This document shows positions 1 through 12,166 of a DNA stretch of 32,457 bases, in pieces. The stretch comes from Chara braunii. Lineage: Eukaryota > Streptophyta > Charophyceae > Charales > Characeae. The notes below the pieces were generated by a model that saw nothing but the letters and a program-made list of their open reading frames with translations, did not search any database and was not told the DNA's origin. Made by a program: the position numbers and the translations under genes. Positions within the stretch are counted from its first letter, which is position 1. Every line of letters starts with the position of its first letter. The stretch covers positions 3,831 through 36,287 of the forward strand of contig BFEA01001071.1 in the NCBI GenBank assembly GCA_003427395.1, written 5' to 3'.

Positions 1-456
1 GAAATATGCAGAGCACTGCTCGGAGGATAAACTCTCCTCGACAAGCTTGTTTCGTTTTCGATCTTTGCGCAGGAACCTACAGCCACATAAACGCTACTCC
101 GAAGCGCACGGAGAGCATGCCGGCCAGGCATCACTTCTCCCGATCATATTCTAGTTTTCTTCGGCTAAACTCACATTCACATCGTAGCAACAAGTGTAAT
201 ACTGTGTAATTCTGCTCTCAGACAAATGCCTCGATTCACAACATTGCTAACCGACTGTCGATGGTAACCGGCAGTGCAGCTCAGCAACCCTGCCAAGCAG
301 TCCGTACAAGCCCACCGAACAGAACGCCCGATGATAACCTCCACGTCAGCAAGACCCGGTGCAACGCTCTGTCTCGTCATCTGTATCATCCTCGAGCAAC
401 CGGTTGCTACCACCACGTGATTCATTTTCCTTGACATGAAAATGATTTCATACACC
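1..456. repeat. Dispersed repeat block A, copy 1
   Basis: This block matches 5989-6440 almost base for base, beginning at the shared GAAATATGCAGAGCACTGCT and running to the shared words around TTTTCCTTGACAT and ATACACCT. Differences are scattered substitutions and small indels, as expected of two old copies. Short reading frames inside it do not agree between the copies and resemble no family I know, so I treat the block as non-coding. It begins at the window edge, so its true left end may lie outside. What kind of element it belongs to is unknown. Confidence 0.85.
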
Positions 457-1389
457 TACGCATAGTGACTGTCTCCGCAACTACTAAAACACCCCGGACT
501 ACCAACGCGCAGCAATACCGAGTCATCAATTCATAATATTACACGCTTTCGCACTTCAGGCAAGTACTACAACTGGCTTCCCGGATTAACAAAGCCGAGC
601 CAAATTCCGAAAACGTAAATATCCTGAATCCCTTCACACAACCTTCCCTGGATATATGACTGGCAATTGTCAACGTCCTCAAAACAAGCCCATGTGACAC
701 CCGCCACTCCCAATGAATCTTGCGATACCCATTCATTTAGCCAGCCCATGGGAGAAAAACTCCACTGCAACGTTTTTAGTACTTTATACTCTGATAACCT
801 CTGTTCTTTCAAACCATCAGGCGAGAACAAAACAAAGCCCGCGGATCTCAACATAGCAATGACGCAACCCACATCCAACTCCAAGCGCATCTAAAGATCA
901 CAAGCGTAGAATTCTCTGCTCCGTTTGGGACATCCACATTGTCAGCCGCGATTCAATAGAGACTGACGTCCATTACAACTCAACATCACAAAAGCAGAAA
1001 TGTTCCTACCCGACCTCCATATCAGAGGACAGCATCCCCTGCGGGACCATACCTCCATTCCACCTCGAAATGTGGCCTCCGTTAAGTCGCAGTGATTCTC
1101 AGCATTCTGCATTTTCAGCCGGTCATTCCATTCTTTCAACTCATCACCGGCCTTCGCGCTCCGCAATTGTCAACATAGAGGCATAGATGGGAGTGAGAAG
1201 TGTTAGGTGTATGGCCTTGATGGCAATACCAGAGCGTCTCGATAACGTGGACTGCCCATTATCAAAGAATGTGGTTGTTTCGTATTGCAGCGACCACTAA
1301 AAACGCACAATTGGATGTCTGCCAGAATAGCGAGTCCCAACCACTACCTATGATGTTGTTCTAGACCGCAAGTCACGGACAATTCACAG
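457..1389. other. Unassigned sequence between repeat blocks A and B
   Basis: I see no gene, RNA gene or clear repeat partner here. The open frames are short and overlap on both strands without any recognisable motif. It occupies the position between blocks A and B, and in the second run (6441-6580) most of it is missing. It may therefore be part of a larger repeat unit that was deleted there. Confidence 0.4.
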
Positions 1390-2400
1390 CCTCCAAATCA
1401 CGGAATGTATGTCGATACACTGGCTTGCGCTTCCCAAGCAGGTTGTCTCAGCTGGAAGTCATTATCGCGGACATGGTCTTATCTAGAGGACGAGGTGCGG
1501 GCACTCAACAGACGTGCATGCTGCACAACCGTTGGTTTAAACCTGGACTCTCGTGACATACTAGTATCCGCCATGAGAAACACCTCAGAAGCAGAGGCCC
1601 AGGCAGTACACTAAGCTTAGACACATCTGGGGATACTGGAAAAGATGGCACACTGCAGAGCATTGAACTAGATATCAACATTTAAGTTCAGACGGGGGTC
1701 AACCATGTACGGAAGGTGATTCTCCAGAGCGCTATTTACAAGAGCCTCAAAACTAACCACCTGCCATCCTTCATCTGGCAGCACCGAATCGTTCAGCCAT
1801 TCCATGAGACAGAAATGGACTGCTTTGCAAGCACTGCGTTGTACATCCTTTCCTCTGACAAAGACTTCTCGGCGCCTCATGAAGAACAGGGGACAATATT
1901 CAGTTATGCATCACCCCACAAGAGCACCACACAGGAAGAAAGGACTACCGGCGTGGGGCTCAGTTTTGGCAATTAATTGTTCGATTCCCGCCTGCAAAAT
2001 TCTCACCACCATTTCAGAAGAGGGAGCAATGCTTCATCATTTCTGTACTTCCTACAAACGGATACGAAACCATTCAGAAGATCCGTGCGCGACAAAGATA
2101 TCTTGACCACAAATTTTGTTACGTAGCATTCAACCAAAACGATACACACGACGACAATACACACGACTACCGATAGGAGTCAGCCGACGACACTCTTAAA
2201 CATGTCACCACCACCTTCTGCCCTCGGGCAGTATACTTCTTCTCATTGCGGCAATTAGCTTAGTACAGCTCATGCAACTGAAACCCAAAACCGACAGACG
2301 AGTACAAACCATCAGAGCACGTATTCCCACGACGAGCTACTACCTTCTGTAGACCATACTCCAACATGGCAACGCTTGTGTGGAAATCACTCTCTATCGC
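1390..2400. repeat. Dispersed repeat block B, copy 1
   Basis: Two parts align with 10245-11200: 1390-1500 with about 10250-10370, and 1880-2400 with about 10765-11165. Shared words include TTGGCAATTAATTGTTCGAT and TCATTGCGGCAATTAGCT. The part at 1637-1885 also matches 6580-6826, sharing CTAACCACCTGCCATCCTTC. The part at 1506-1615 matches 3365-3495, sharing GCCATGAGAAACACCTC. The block is therefore a patchwork in which sub-blocks recur separately. No reading frame is kept between copies, so a coding role is unlikely. Confidence 0.8.
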
Positions 2401-2523
2401 TACATGTGGTATCCAAAAATTCGTTCAGTCTTAACCGAAGAGGAAGTAGGACGACTCGACAGGTGCATTACTTTCCGCCCAAAACTCCGATGTGGATATC
2501 ACGTAAATAGAACTCCAAAAATA

Positions 2524-2956
2524 GACTGTCGTAGTTCTGTCAATGTGTTGTGTATGCTGAGTCTGTCTTGTTCGGATAGAGTGCGAGTTTACGTCCTCAA
2601 GTATTGTGACAAACACAGTCGGATAAGGCGAAAGTATTTGAAACACCAGATTACCGTAGTTCTGTCAATGTGTTGTGTATGCTGAGGCGCTATTCGGTGC
2701 TCCTTTCAGCGGTGCAGGAAACCATCTTAATGCGGTAACCTGGTGTTTCAAACTCCTTTCCGCATTAAGATGATTTCCTGCACCGCTGAAAGGAGGAGCA
2801 CCGAATAGCGCCTCAGCATATACAACACATATTGACAGAACGACGGTAATCTGGTGTTTCAAATACTTGCGCCTTATCCGACTGTGTTTGTCACAATACT
2901 TGAGGACGTACACTCGCACTCTGTCCGAACAAGACAGACTCAACGCTACGACAGTC
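2524..2956. mobile_element. Foldback (MITE-like) inverted-repeat element
   Basis: The left arm at 2560-2735 is the near-perfect reverse complement of 2760-2940, around a 24-base spacer. Beyond these arms, GACTGTCGTAG at 2524-2534 pairs with CTACGACAGTC at 2946-2956, so the whole unit is about 433 bp. The left arm carries an extra segment: a 30-base stretch containing GTTCTGTCAATGTGTTGTGT occurs at both 2531-2560 and 2656-2685. The spacer contains TGGTGTTTCAAA, which also occurs in the arm at about 2852. No transposase frame is present; the long frames on both strands are arm artefacts. Such elements are moved in trans by DNA transposases, but I could not define a target-site duplication, so the family is open. 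Confidence 0.8.
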
Positions 2957-3364
2957 AAAGTAGTCAAATGGAGAACTGATTTGTTACTTTAAGATGGGAT
3001 CAGTATTTTTGCAATGGTAACATCACAGTGACACAGAAACACACTTCCCATCCCTCTTCCAAGACCATTTAATCTCTTACCACGCAGTCCAGCTAACCCC
3101 GAAACGACACAGATTTACATTACCACAGTTCAATTGCCATATCCGACAACAACCATCAGTCTGAGTCACACAAAACCGCAGACCATAAAGAAACAGCGCC
3201 ATTCTACAGTTCCCAGTCATGCAAAAACAAAATGTCAACAAGAAGTATTCAACAACAGATGGCATTGCCGCACAGGCAACAAGGACTTTGTACCTGAATT
3301 GAAATTCGTTCTTTTGCAATGCAAATGTTCAGAGAAAAAACACGGTACCAATTAGCTGTTTCAG
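2957..3364. other. Unassigned sequence
   Basis: No gene or repeat partner is visible in this stretch. It separates the foldback element from repeat block C. Confidence 0.4.
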
Positions 3365-3775
3365 AAGACAGGTCAACAGATGTGCATTCTGCACAACCAT
3401 TGGTTTGAATCTGACCATTATTGTGCGCTTCCATTGACTCCCCTGACGCATAGACATACGCCATGAGAAACACCTCGGAAGCAAAAGCCAGCCCAATGGA
3501 ACAGCAGCATTCGGTTATCTTTCGGGAATGGTCTTTCAGGTGAGCCAACCGATACAAGCGCCCTTAACTATACATACAAATCTGAGCACCAACCCACACA
3601 TCGCTGAAGTATTTTCGCAATCGCAACCACAGGTGCTTGAAATAAAGGCAGCGATCTACCTCTCTATCCATCCGTCATACGAGCATTCATACAACCAATT
3701 TTCAATCGTCATCTCTCCCATAGCCAAAGACGTCACACATTTCCATGGGAAGCAAATTCATTGGCAAGATTGAAA
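3365..3775. repeat. Dispersed repeat block C, copy 1
   Basis: The first part (3365-3495) resembles 1506-1615. The second (about 3545-3725) aligns with about 6945-7130, sharing CATTCATACAACCAATTTTC and CATCTCTCCCATAG. No conserved reading frame is seen. Its position after B and before D recurs in the second run, which supports a common ancestral order A-B-C-D. Confidence 0.75.
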
Positions 3776-4802
3776 ATCTAGTTGTTACCTCTCAGAGCAG
3801 ATCTTGGTTAACATACGGCATTCCGCACAATGTCAATCCCTCAGTCGTGCCCATATTTCATCATTGAGGTTGTCTAAACAAAAGAGAGTGCAAATCACCA
3901 CCCCCAATCAGTCATCGTAATAAAGACACCTACCTATGATATAGGCACCACATGGTTTGCAACTAATTTCACACCAGAGATCCGTAAAAACACTTCCACA
4001 CCGCAGAGACATACAGATGTGGCCTACGACGTTTGAGCTCACGCAATGAAGTGATACGCTGTAATTGGTGGCGCAAACAAGAAAAACGACCCGTACAACC
4101 GGACCACGGCCTGAATGGCCGTACAAGAACCCAACAAGCCCAATTGTGGAGTCAGAAAGATAACGCATGAGCACTCACTCAAGAAGTCGTCCTCAAAATC
4201 TCTCATCATCCTCCAAAAGTAAGTCTTGCCCATCCACACTTTGTGGAAAAAGTAACCAGAACGGACCGGTCCCGCACCACACGCCTAACGTCGATTGCCG
4301 ACAGAACCAGATTACAGTACCAAGACAACACATTCTCTTGGCCGCAATGACTATACGTCCAGTCATTACCATGGCCTGGGATGTTATCTCATTCTGTCTA
4401 TATAGTCTCTCTGGATTCCTGTAACTGATTGTCTTGCCTGCGCATTGAATCGAGCATGACTATGGCTGTCGAGCTGACCGTTCATGCATGCGCCTGCGCA
4501 CTTCTACCTACGAGGTAGGTGGTTTATGTCATTTCAACACGGGAATGTCATTTTGTGATGGCGTGGCTCCCTTGGACGACGTGAAGTATTACGTGGAGAA
4601 CTGCTGGTAAGCATTACCTGTGTTAAAATGAGACGAAGTATTACATGTGTTTACAATATCTGGACATCGTCAATTGGAGGTTCAACCGATGTATGCGTGT
4701 GTCATATAGGTAGTTCAAATGATGCACATCTATTGTCCAAGTTTAGCAATTTTTGGTATCTGAGACGGATCCGTTACTCCTTGGACTGATCTTTCGTACG
4801 TT
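3776..4802. other. Unassigned sequence with a small palindrome
   Basis: I found no gene or repeat partner. At about 4507-4521 ACCTAC and GTAGGT form a 6-bp stem around GAG. In the second run this interval is absent, since block C is followed almost directly by D at 7143. Confidence 0.4.
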
Positions 4803-5885
4803 GCCTGAAGGAATCCTGGGTGGGTGCGACGCGTCATGTGGTTGTAAGAGCCTATTGGCGCTACTTATTTCCCCCGACATATGGTTGTTCGTCCATAAAT
4901 GAAAGTAGTCACATGCAGCAATGAAAGACTCAAATTACAGATGCGATCAGATATGTTCGTAATGGTTAACATCAGTGTCTCAAACACACGGACCGATCAC
5001 AATTCATCCCTTTCCATAATTCAGCAGAAGAGGACAGTTATGTCCCTGAAAACATTCACTGAAAAAAAAGGTCACTCGCATCTAGGACATGGGTCACTGG
5101 AGGTCCTCGTAGAGCACTGTTCTTCCACCTGTGCAGCACTTTCCCACCACCAAAAAATCCGATTTTATTTCAAATATTTGGCATCAGATAGGAGCGAAAG
5201 ACTATGGCANGAGTAATTTCATGGCCTGCAAAGCTCAGATCCCATCTAAAAGGCCAAATTCCGAAATCCCAATCAAACTCCACGGGATAGTGCGTTACAC
5301 CCATATTTCTGACATCTGCATGCGTACCTCACAAACCTGCTCGCTCGGCGAGCCTTCCTAAAGCACACCATACCTGCATAGTGCACCACTTCAAACTCTG
5401 CTACCCCTATATATTACTCTTCTGAAGTGTAACGGCTGGCCGCTCATCCTGTCCCCTCCCACACGAGCTGTCCCCAACGAGTTCCTGAGCAGTAGCGTCC
5501 TCACATACATACCATCAGTTGGTGGTGCATGTTTTTTTCAACATTTTCTCTTCAGGACAGGTCTGTTAAGAATCATCATTTGGTAGTAAAGACCAAAAAC
5601 CAGAAACCCATATTCAGCAACACAGTATGCCTCTAACGGCAATGTTTTCAATAATCTCATGTCCAAGGAAGATGCATGCCGCAATTTCCNNCTNNCCCAA
5701 TGAGATCCTCAAGTCGAACACCGAGGACAACCCGTAATTTCCACCTGCATACCGCCATACCCCATCTAATATGATGACCATAGGTGGTTCTCAAGTCCTT
5801 CGATTCAGGGCATAGATGGCGTTCAGTGTGGTGCACAGCTCTTAGTCATCATAGGCCATGGTACCTACCTCCCACTAACTACATT
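4803..5885. repeat. Dispersed repeat block D, copy 1
   Basis: It aligns over about 1 kb with 7143-8212. Shared words include CATGTGGTTGTAA, GGTTAACATCAGTGTCTCA, ACCATCAGTTGGTGGTGCAT and GTGTGGTGCACAGCTCTTAG. Isolated Ns at 5210 and 5690-5695 fall where the other copy has defined bases, so they may reflect copies mixed during assembly. There is no recognisable protein in any frame. Confidence 0.85.
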
Positions 5886-5988
5886 CTCAAAAGTATTCTC
5901 AAAAGTATTCACAAAACCATTCCTGAAATGTGCACCGCATGGTCTGCCCCAACAGGTAATTGCAGCATAACCACACCCTCCGGACCAT

Positions 5989-6575
5989 GAAATATGCAGA
6001 GCACTGCTCGGAGGACAAACTCTCCTCGACAAGCTTGTTTCGTTTTTGATCTTTGAGCAGGAACCTACAGCCACATAAAGGCTGCTCCTAAGCACAGGGA
6101 GAGCATGCCGGCCAGGCATCACTTCTCCCGATCATTCCAGTTTTCTTCAGCTAAACTCACATTCACATCACAGCAACAAGTGTAATACTGCGCAATTGTG
6201 CTCTCAGACAAATGCCTCAGTTCACAACATTGCTAGCTGACTGTCGATGGTAACCGGCAGTGCAGCACAGCCACCCCGCCAAGCAGTCCGTGCAAGCCCA
6301 CCGGACAGAACGCCCGATGAGAACCAACACGTCAGCAAGACCCGGTGCAACGCTCTGTCTCGTCATCTGTTTCATCCTCGAGCAACCGGTTGCTACCTAG
6401 ACGTGATTCATTTTCCTTGACATATAATGATTTTATACACCTGTCAATCGTAACCGCCAGTGCAGCCCAGCAACACTGCCAGTTGGTGCAGGCCCAGCTA
6501 CAGCGCCAGTGCAGCCCAGCAACACCGCCATGTCAGCACGACAGGGTGCAAAGCTGTCTCATCATCTGTATCATC
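5989..6575. repeat. Dispersed repeat block A, copy 2, with internal partial duplication
   Basis: Positions 5989-6440 match 1-456. Directly after, 6441-6575 repeats part of the same block again, matching 6238-6385 (shared motifs around GTAACCGSCAGTGCAGC, CAGCACGACAGGGTGCAA and TCATCTGTATCATCCTC). The second copy has thus undergone a local tandem duplication. No coding content is apparent. Confidence 0.8.
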
Positions 6576-6579
6576 CTCT

Positions 6580-6826
6580 AGGAAAAGACGGGCCACTGCA
6601 GAACATGGAACTAGATATCAAGATTTAAGTTGAGACGGGGGTCAATCATGTACGGAAGGTGGTGATTGTCCAGAGCGCTATTTCCAGGAGCGTCAAAACT
6701 AACCACCTGCCATCCTTCATCTGGCAGCACCGAATCATTCAGCCATTCCATGAGACAGAAATGGACTGCTTTGCAAGCACTGGGTTGTACATCCTTTCCT
6801 CTGACAAAGACTTCTCAGCGCCACAC
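6580..6826. repeat. Repeat block B, partial copy 2
   Basis: This matches 1637-1885, including CTAGATATCAA, GAGACGGGGGTCAA and the shared run around CAGCCATTCCATGAGACAGA. The rest of block B is missing here, so the copy is internally deleted relative to the first. Confidence 0.85.
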
Positions 6827-6889
6827 ATTCAAGCACCGCTGGCCAGACTATGCAGCGCCGGTCAATGCGTGAGCTGTTCCCGCTCAAAC

Positions 6890-7135
6890 ACGGACCACAA
6901 ACAGTCCAACACAACATTTTATCCCCTCAGCCAACTGGTACAAGCGCCTCAAGCGATACATACTAACCTAATCACCAACACACACGTCGCTCAAATCTGT
7001 GGGTAAGAAGAAGTGCGTTTTCGCCATCGCAACAACAGGTACTTGAAAGAAAAGCAGCAATCCACCTCTCTTTTCCATCCGTCATAGCAGCATTCATACA
7101 ACCAATTTTCAATAGCCATCTCTCCCATAGACAAC
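6890..7135. repeat. Repeat block C, partial copy 2
   Basis: It aligns with about 3545-3725 (shared GGTACAAGCGCC-like start and CATTCATACAACCAATTTTC). It is followed within ten bases by block D, whereas about 1 kb separates them in the first run. Confidence 0.75.
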
Positions 7136-7142
7136 ACGATTG

Positions 7143-8212
7143 TAAAGGGAATCCTGGGAGGTGAGACGCATCATGTGGTTGTAACAGCCTATTGGTTAAC
7201 ATAAATGGAAGTAGACACATGCAGCACTAAATGACTCAAATTACAGATCGGATCAGATATGTTCGTAACGGTTAACATCAGTGTCTCAGACACACGGACC
7301 GATTACAATTCATCCCTTCCCATAATTCAGCAGAAGAGAACACTTGTGTCCCTGACGGCTCCAAACATTCACTGAAAAAAAAAAAAAACGGATTACTCAC
7401 ATTTAGGACATGGGTCACTGAAGGGCCTCGTAGTGGAATGTTCTTCCACGTGTGCAGCACTTTTCCACCACCACAGAATCCGATTTTCAAGAACAGTCGG
7501 AGATTTCTTTCAAATATTTGGCATCAGATAGGAGCGAAAGACTATGGCATGAGTAATTTCATGGCCTGCAAAGCTCAGATGAACTATGAAGATCATCATC
7601 TGCCATATCCCAACTAAAACGCCAAACTCCCAGACCCCAAACGAACTGTCATCTACATGACTAGCTCACGTCAACAGGGAAGGGCAAACCTGCCCACTCG
7701 GCGAGCGTTCCTAAAGAACACCATACCCGAATAATACACCACATCAGACTACCACCAGCGTACGAGTCACCACTTCGAACTGTGCTAGCCCTATGTATTA
7801 CTCATCTGAAGTGAACGGCTGGCTGCTCATCGTGTCCCCTCCGACACGAGATGTCCTCAACGAGTTCCTGAGTAGTAGCGTCCTCACATACATACCATCA
7901 GTTGGTGGTGCATGTTCTTGTCAACATTTCCTCTTCAGGACAGGTCTGTAAAGAATCATCATTTGGTAGTAGAGACCAATAACCAGAACCCCAAATTCAG
8001 CGACATAGCATACCTCTAACGGCAATGCCTTCCATAATCTCATGTCCAAGGAAGATGCATGCCGGAATTTCCACCTGCCCAAATGAGATCCTCATTGTGC
8101 CATCAGTGCATAAAAGGCAGATCTGATCTGCATAACACCATACCTCATCTAATATGATGGCATTCAGTGTGGTGCACAGCTCTTAGTCGTCATAGGCGGC
8201 CACTAACTAAAC
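7143..8212. repeat. Dispersed repeat block D, copy 2
   Basis: This is the second copy of 4803-5885. It has a longer A tract near 7375-7387 and lacks roughly 50 bases near 8160 that are present at 5777-5820. The flanking bases after 8212 diverge from the first copy. Confidence 0.85.
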
Positions 8213-8652
8213 CCTCGGACCCGAAGTCAATACAGGGATATTCCAGGAAGGTCACTTACCCTCATCCACAGACACCGTCTGCACAGCCATACGCACATCT
8301 CGATTGCACAGGCGACAGAGATCCAACACTTGATACCAAGCCCATGGCAAGCGAATTCATAATGCAGATCGGCCGAGGCTACACAGCGGAAGGGTCTATT
8401 CTTGACATGAACAAGGACACGGGCGCACTCCCCCAATCCCACAGCTAAGATGATCAAGGGATGACATGTTTTCTTCTCTGGACTCGTCGAAACTATGGAT
8501 GCCCCCTAGGAATCACGCTCAGAGATCCTTTCAAATCAAGCGCCCGGTGGATGGGTCCGTTCGCATAAGCATATCAGCATATGGGTCTAGACCAAGCCAT
8601 CCACTCAACGCAGGAGAGTCATACGGCTCTAACCGAATGGGGATTCTCATCA
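8213..8652. other. Unassigned sequence
   Basis: Two overlapping frames of 76 and 93 codons run on opposite strands without recognisable motifs. I see nothing here that supports a gene. Confidence 0.4.
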
Positions 8653-8738
8653 CAGAGTGAATGCCATTCCTTGAACTCGCACCACAGGGACTGCNCAGAG
8701 TGAATGCCATTCCTTGAACTCGCACCACAGGGACTGCG
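8653..8738. repeat. 43-bp perfect tandem duplication
   Basis: The unit starting CAGAGTGAATGCCATTCCTT occurs twice with no spacer (8653-8695 and 8696-8738), identical apart from one N. Identity this high next to several Ns suggests either a very recent duplication or a join made during assembly. Confidence 0.8.
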
Positions 8739-10244
8739 CATCATTTNGTATCGCCGACCATATGCANCTCCTTNCGACATNGCTTCACTGTCTGAGGCCT
8801 NAGAACCTCNGACAGTTCTCAGCGGTCACAGAGAGACTGTTACATGACGGTCTCTTTCTTGGTACCTTCGTCCAACGCATCAGTTGACAAAGCAACTCAT
8901 CTAGAACAATAACGCCCACTCATCTTTTAGGGGCTGAGCACAACATCGCATCCTCAAAATGGCCCACAGGATATGGCAGTTCAATAGAACCCAGGGATTG
9001 AGTGCAACAGCCACAACCGGATGTGCATTATCATAACAGCCCTTGTCAACTCCCCATGCTCCAATATATGGCAACTGCTGGAAGCGACGGTACCTGGATC
9101 GCCACCACCCTCAAAGACAGCCAGATTGCTCAATTTCCGCCCAGTGAAATGGGAAGCCACGAGGATTCGTGGCCACCCTTGGAACAGGCAGAACTACATA
9201 ACCTACCCTCAAACAACACCATTGTAAACAACGCAAACAGACTTCACAACATTCACTTCTTTGGAACCACCACGTTCAGATGTACTCACCCTCCGACGTT
9301 CTGCCATAATAGCACGACTTGTCAGAACTTTAAAAGGCGAACAACAGGCACACAGCTATGAAGACCATAGCTATACACGTGACCCTCACTTTCCGAGACG
9401 AAACTAAGGAAAGAGCTGATAGACATATTTTGACGCTCCTCCTACTCACTTCGCTCGTATGTTCGTTTATAAACCCCAGGCCGGTTTCAAATTGAGAGTG
9501 TCAGGAACTTTATACTCCCCTCCCGAATACACATGAAAGGGACCACAAGGCATGTCAACGTTCCATTCATGATTTTTGCCATGAACGAAACGCATGCTTC
9601 ATGTTAACAATCAGCACGCGCTCTTGGTTGGCAATTGTTCAACATGTGGTCCACAAGGACGAATTTCACACAACCACATCTCAATCAAGGCTCGGAGAGC
9701 GGATGGGAATGTTTTGAGAGAGCGATTTGAATACTTTCACCGTTCTCCATAACCATTGCGACAAGATCTCGCCACTTCTTTCCAGGACAAAGAGCACAAA
9801 GATCACCCAGCCATTTACAAAACACACAAGTCTGCCTTGCGCTTTAGCATCAGAACCCTTAGATAGATCACCGCAGTAGGATCTGCATGAGACTGCATCC
9901 CTATAGTTTGCCTCAGACATCCAAGGAAGGATTAAACCGCATCAGTCCTCAAGCCAGGCATGGCGAAAACTCTCGGNCNGCCACTGCGAATGTNTTGAGA
10001 GAAGCCATTTCNANTTTTCATCATCGGCATGCNTNNTNATACAACNCCCATCCATACAGACTANNTCNANACAANCANACCGACANNTCAATTGCACAGG
10101 CATTTCCCTCAGTCTTAGCAACTGAATGCTCTCAGCATCTGTCTCAGGAGAACGAAAGTTTGACAACCATCATCGGAAATGCCTGGCCTTCACATCACCG
10201 GTGGTTTTGTCATCACGTCGAGTTACACACTTCCACGCAGCTCC
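8739..10244. other. Unassigned sequence with N clusters and an 11-bp hairpin
   Basis: I recognise no gene. ACTGTCTGAGG at 8787-8797 can pair with CCTCNGACAGT at 8806-8816. Ambiguous bases cluster at 8747-8810 and 9977-10087. The longest frame (9887-10375) crosses many Ns and has no recognisable content. Compared with the ordered blocks upstream, I see no repeat partner for most of it. Confidence 0.4.
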
Positions 10245-11200
10245 TCACAGACAAATCACGAAATGTACCTCGACAAACTGGCTTTGCGCTTCCCAAGCCA
10301 AACGGCTTGTCTCAGTTCCAACTTGTTATCACTGACGTGGTCTTATATACAGGACGAGGTGCGGGCATACCATAAGGCAACGACAGCCACCGGCTTTGTC
10401 AACATAGGAGCCAGAAATCTATAACCACAAACTACGCTTCGAAAGTTCATCCGCCCCAAGGTTAGAGTCGTTCCGGAAGACCGAGTGATTCAGTTTTGCT
10501 CAGCTTTGTTCGTTTACCTCACAGGCTTAGCCTCCGCAGTTCAACATGCAATGCCATCATCGCAAAAACATAAACGACTTTCCCTTGCTCTATCCTGCCC
10601 AATCATCTCAGGGCTTTCGTGCCCACCGTTCGGAACTTCCGTGCTCGACATTGACCTGTTCCAATACCACACCCCATACACAAAACCGGATACGACATTG
10701 ACCTGTTCCAATTGCACCGTACATCCCTCCATCTGACTAAGACTTCTCATCGCCACCCAGAGAACAGTAGACAACATTCAGTTGTGCATCACCCCACAAC
10801 AGCACCACATACAAACAAGAGCGACTACCGGTGTGCGGCTCAGTGTTGGCAATTAATTGTTCGATTCCGGCCTGCAAAATCCTCACCACCATTTCAGTAG
10901 AGGGAGCAAAGCTTCATCATTTCCGCACTTCCCACATAAGATGCGACTAAAACAACACACGCAACAAGGAGTCCGCCAACAAGATCCTTGACAAAAGCAT
11001 CAGACCCTTAACATAGCTGAAGAAACTAGAACCCGTCGGTCCCTTAACATATCACCATCACCTTTTGCCATCTGGCTGAATTCTTCTTGTCATTGCGGCA
11101 ATTAGCTCACTACGGCTCACGCAAGTGAATAAAAAAAACATACTCCAAACGTGGCAACACTTGTTAGAAAGCCGTCGCCCTTAATGCGTAAATGATTGAA
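10245..11200. repeat. Dispersed repeat block B, copy 3
   Basis: It is collinear in two parts with 1390-2400. A 20-base direct repeat starting CGACATTGACCTGTTCCAAT lies at 10646 and 10693, and this spacing is not seen in the first copy. It lacks the foldback element that follows the first copy downstream. Confidence 0.8.
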
Positions 11201-11370
11201 GACAGCGGTTCCCAAAGTTTCTGTTTGCGAAGGTCGTTATTTCTGTGTGCGACTTCTTGTGTGTTACTGGTAATAGGAGCAGGGATTGCTGTTCATGCCC
11301 AGTCTACCGAATCCGTTTTTCAAGTTGGCAGGCTCGTTATCTGACCAACATGATGAAATCCCACCACAAG

Positions 11371-12166
11371 CCATTATTCCCCATCTTGCTCTCTCAGGTT
11401 ACTGATCCTCACATGTCCAGGAAGGAGCAACAAAAATAGTTCTCCAACACAATCTAACACGGAGTACTAAGAATTATATAGACCATATGCTGTCAGAGAC
11501 TTAGACAGTTTAAGGAAATCACTGGTTGTCATCCAAAATGAAAATTCTCATCATGCAGCAAGTCATGCACATGCATAAAAGGTAGCCTCGAGGAGGTTAA
11601 CTCGTCATTGAAAAATGTGGCACCCTCTCATCGCATCGCAACACGTATAGTCATATAAAAAAGCAGTTTGCTGACCGCACACACTTGCCATGAAAACAAG
11701 TTTGGTGCTCTCTCATCAATGCTTTGAATTCAGAAGCGTGGAAAATATCTGTCTGAGCCATTATTCCCCATCTTGCTCGTGATGTCCAGGAAGGAGCAAC
11801 AAAAATAGTTCTCCAACACAGTCTAACACGGAGTACTAAAAATCGTACGTACCATATGCTGTCAGAGACTTAGACAGTTTAAGGAAATCACTGGTTATCA
11901 TCCAAAATGAAAATTCTCATGATGCAGCAAGTCATGTACCTGCATAAAAGCAAGTCTCGAGGAGGTACCTAGTCATTCAAAAATGTGGCACTGTCGAGGA
12001 GGTTAACTCGTCATTTAAAACTGTGGCACTCTCTCATCGCATCACAACACGTATAGCGATATAAAGAAGCGGCTTCCTTACCCCACACGTTTGCCATGAA
12101 AACAAGTTCGGTGCTCTCTCATCAATGCTTTGAATTCAGAAACGTGGAAAATATCTATCTGAGCCA
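11371..12166. repeat. Tandem duplication of a ~390-bp unit
   Basis: Copy 1 is 11371-11757 and copy 2 is 11758-12166. Both start CCATTATTCCCCATCTTGCT and end at a GAAAATATCTRTCTGAGCC motif. Copy 2 lacks about 15 bases near its start. It also has an extra partial duplication near 11957-12030, in which the segment around TCGAGGAGGT to ATGTGGCAC appears twice. No protein is evident. Confidence 0.9.

Noticed and set aside
2380-2967. Two similar 100-codon proteins on opposite strands
   Set aside because: They are the two arms of the foldback element read in opposite directions, with no start context or homology.
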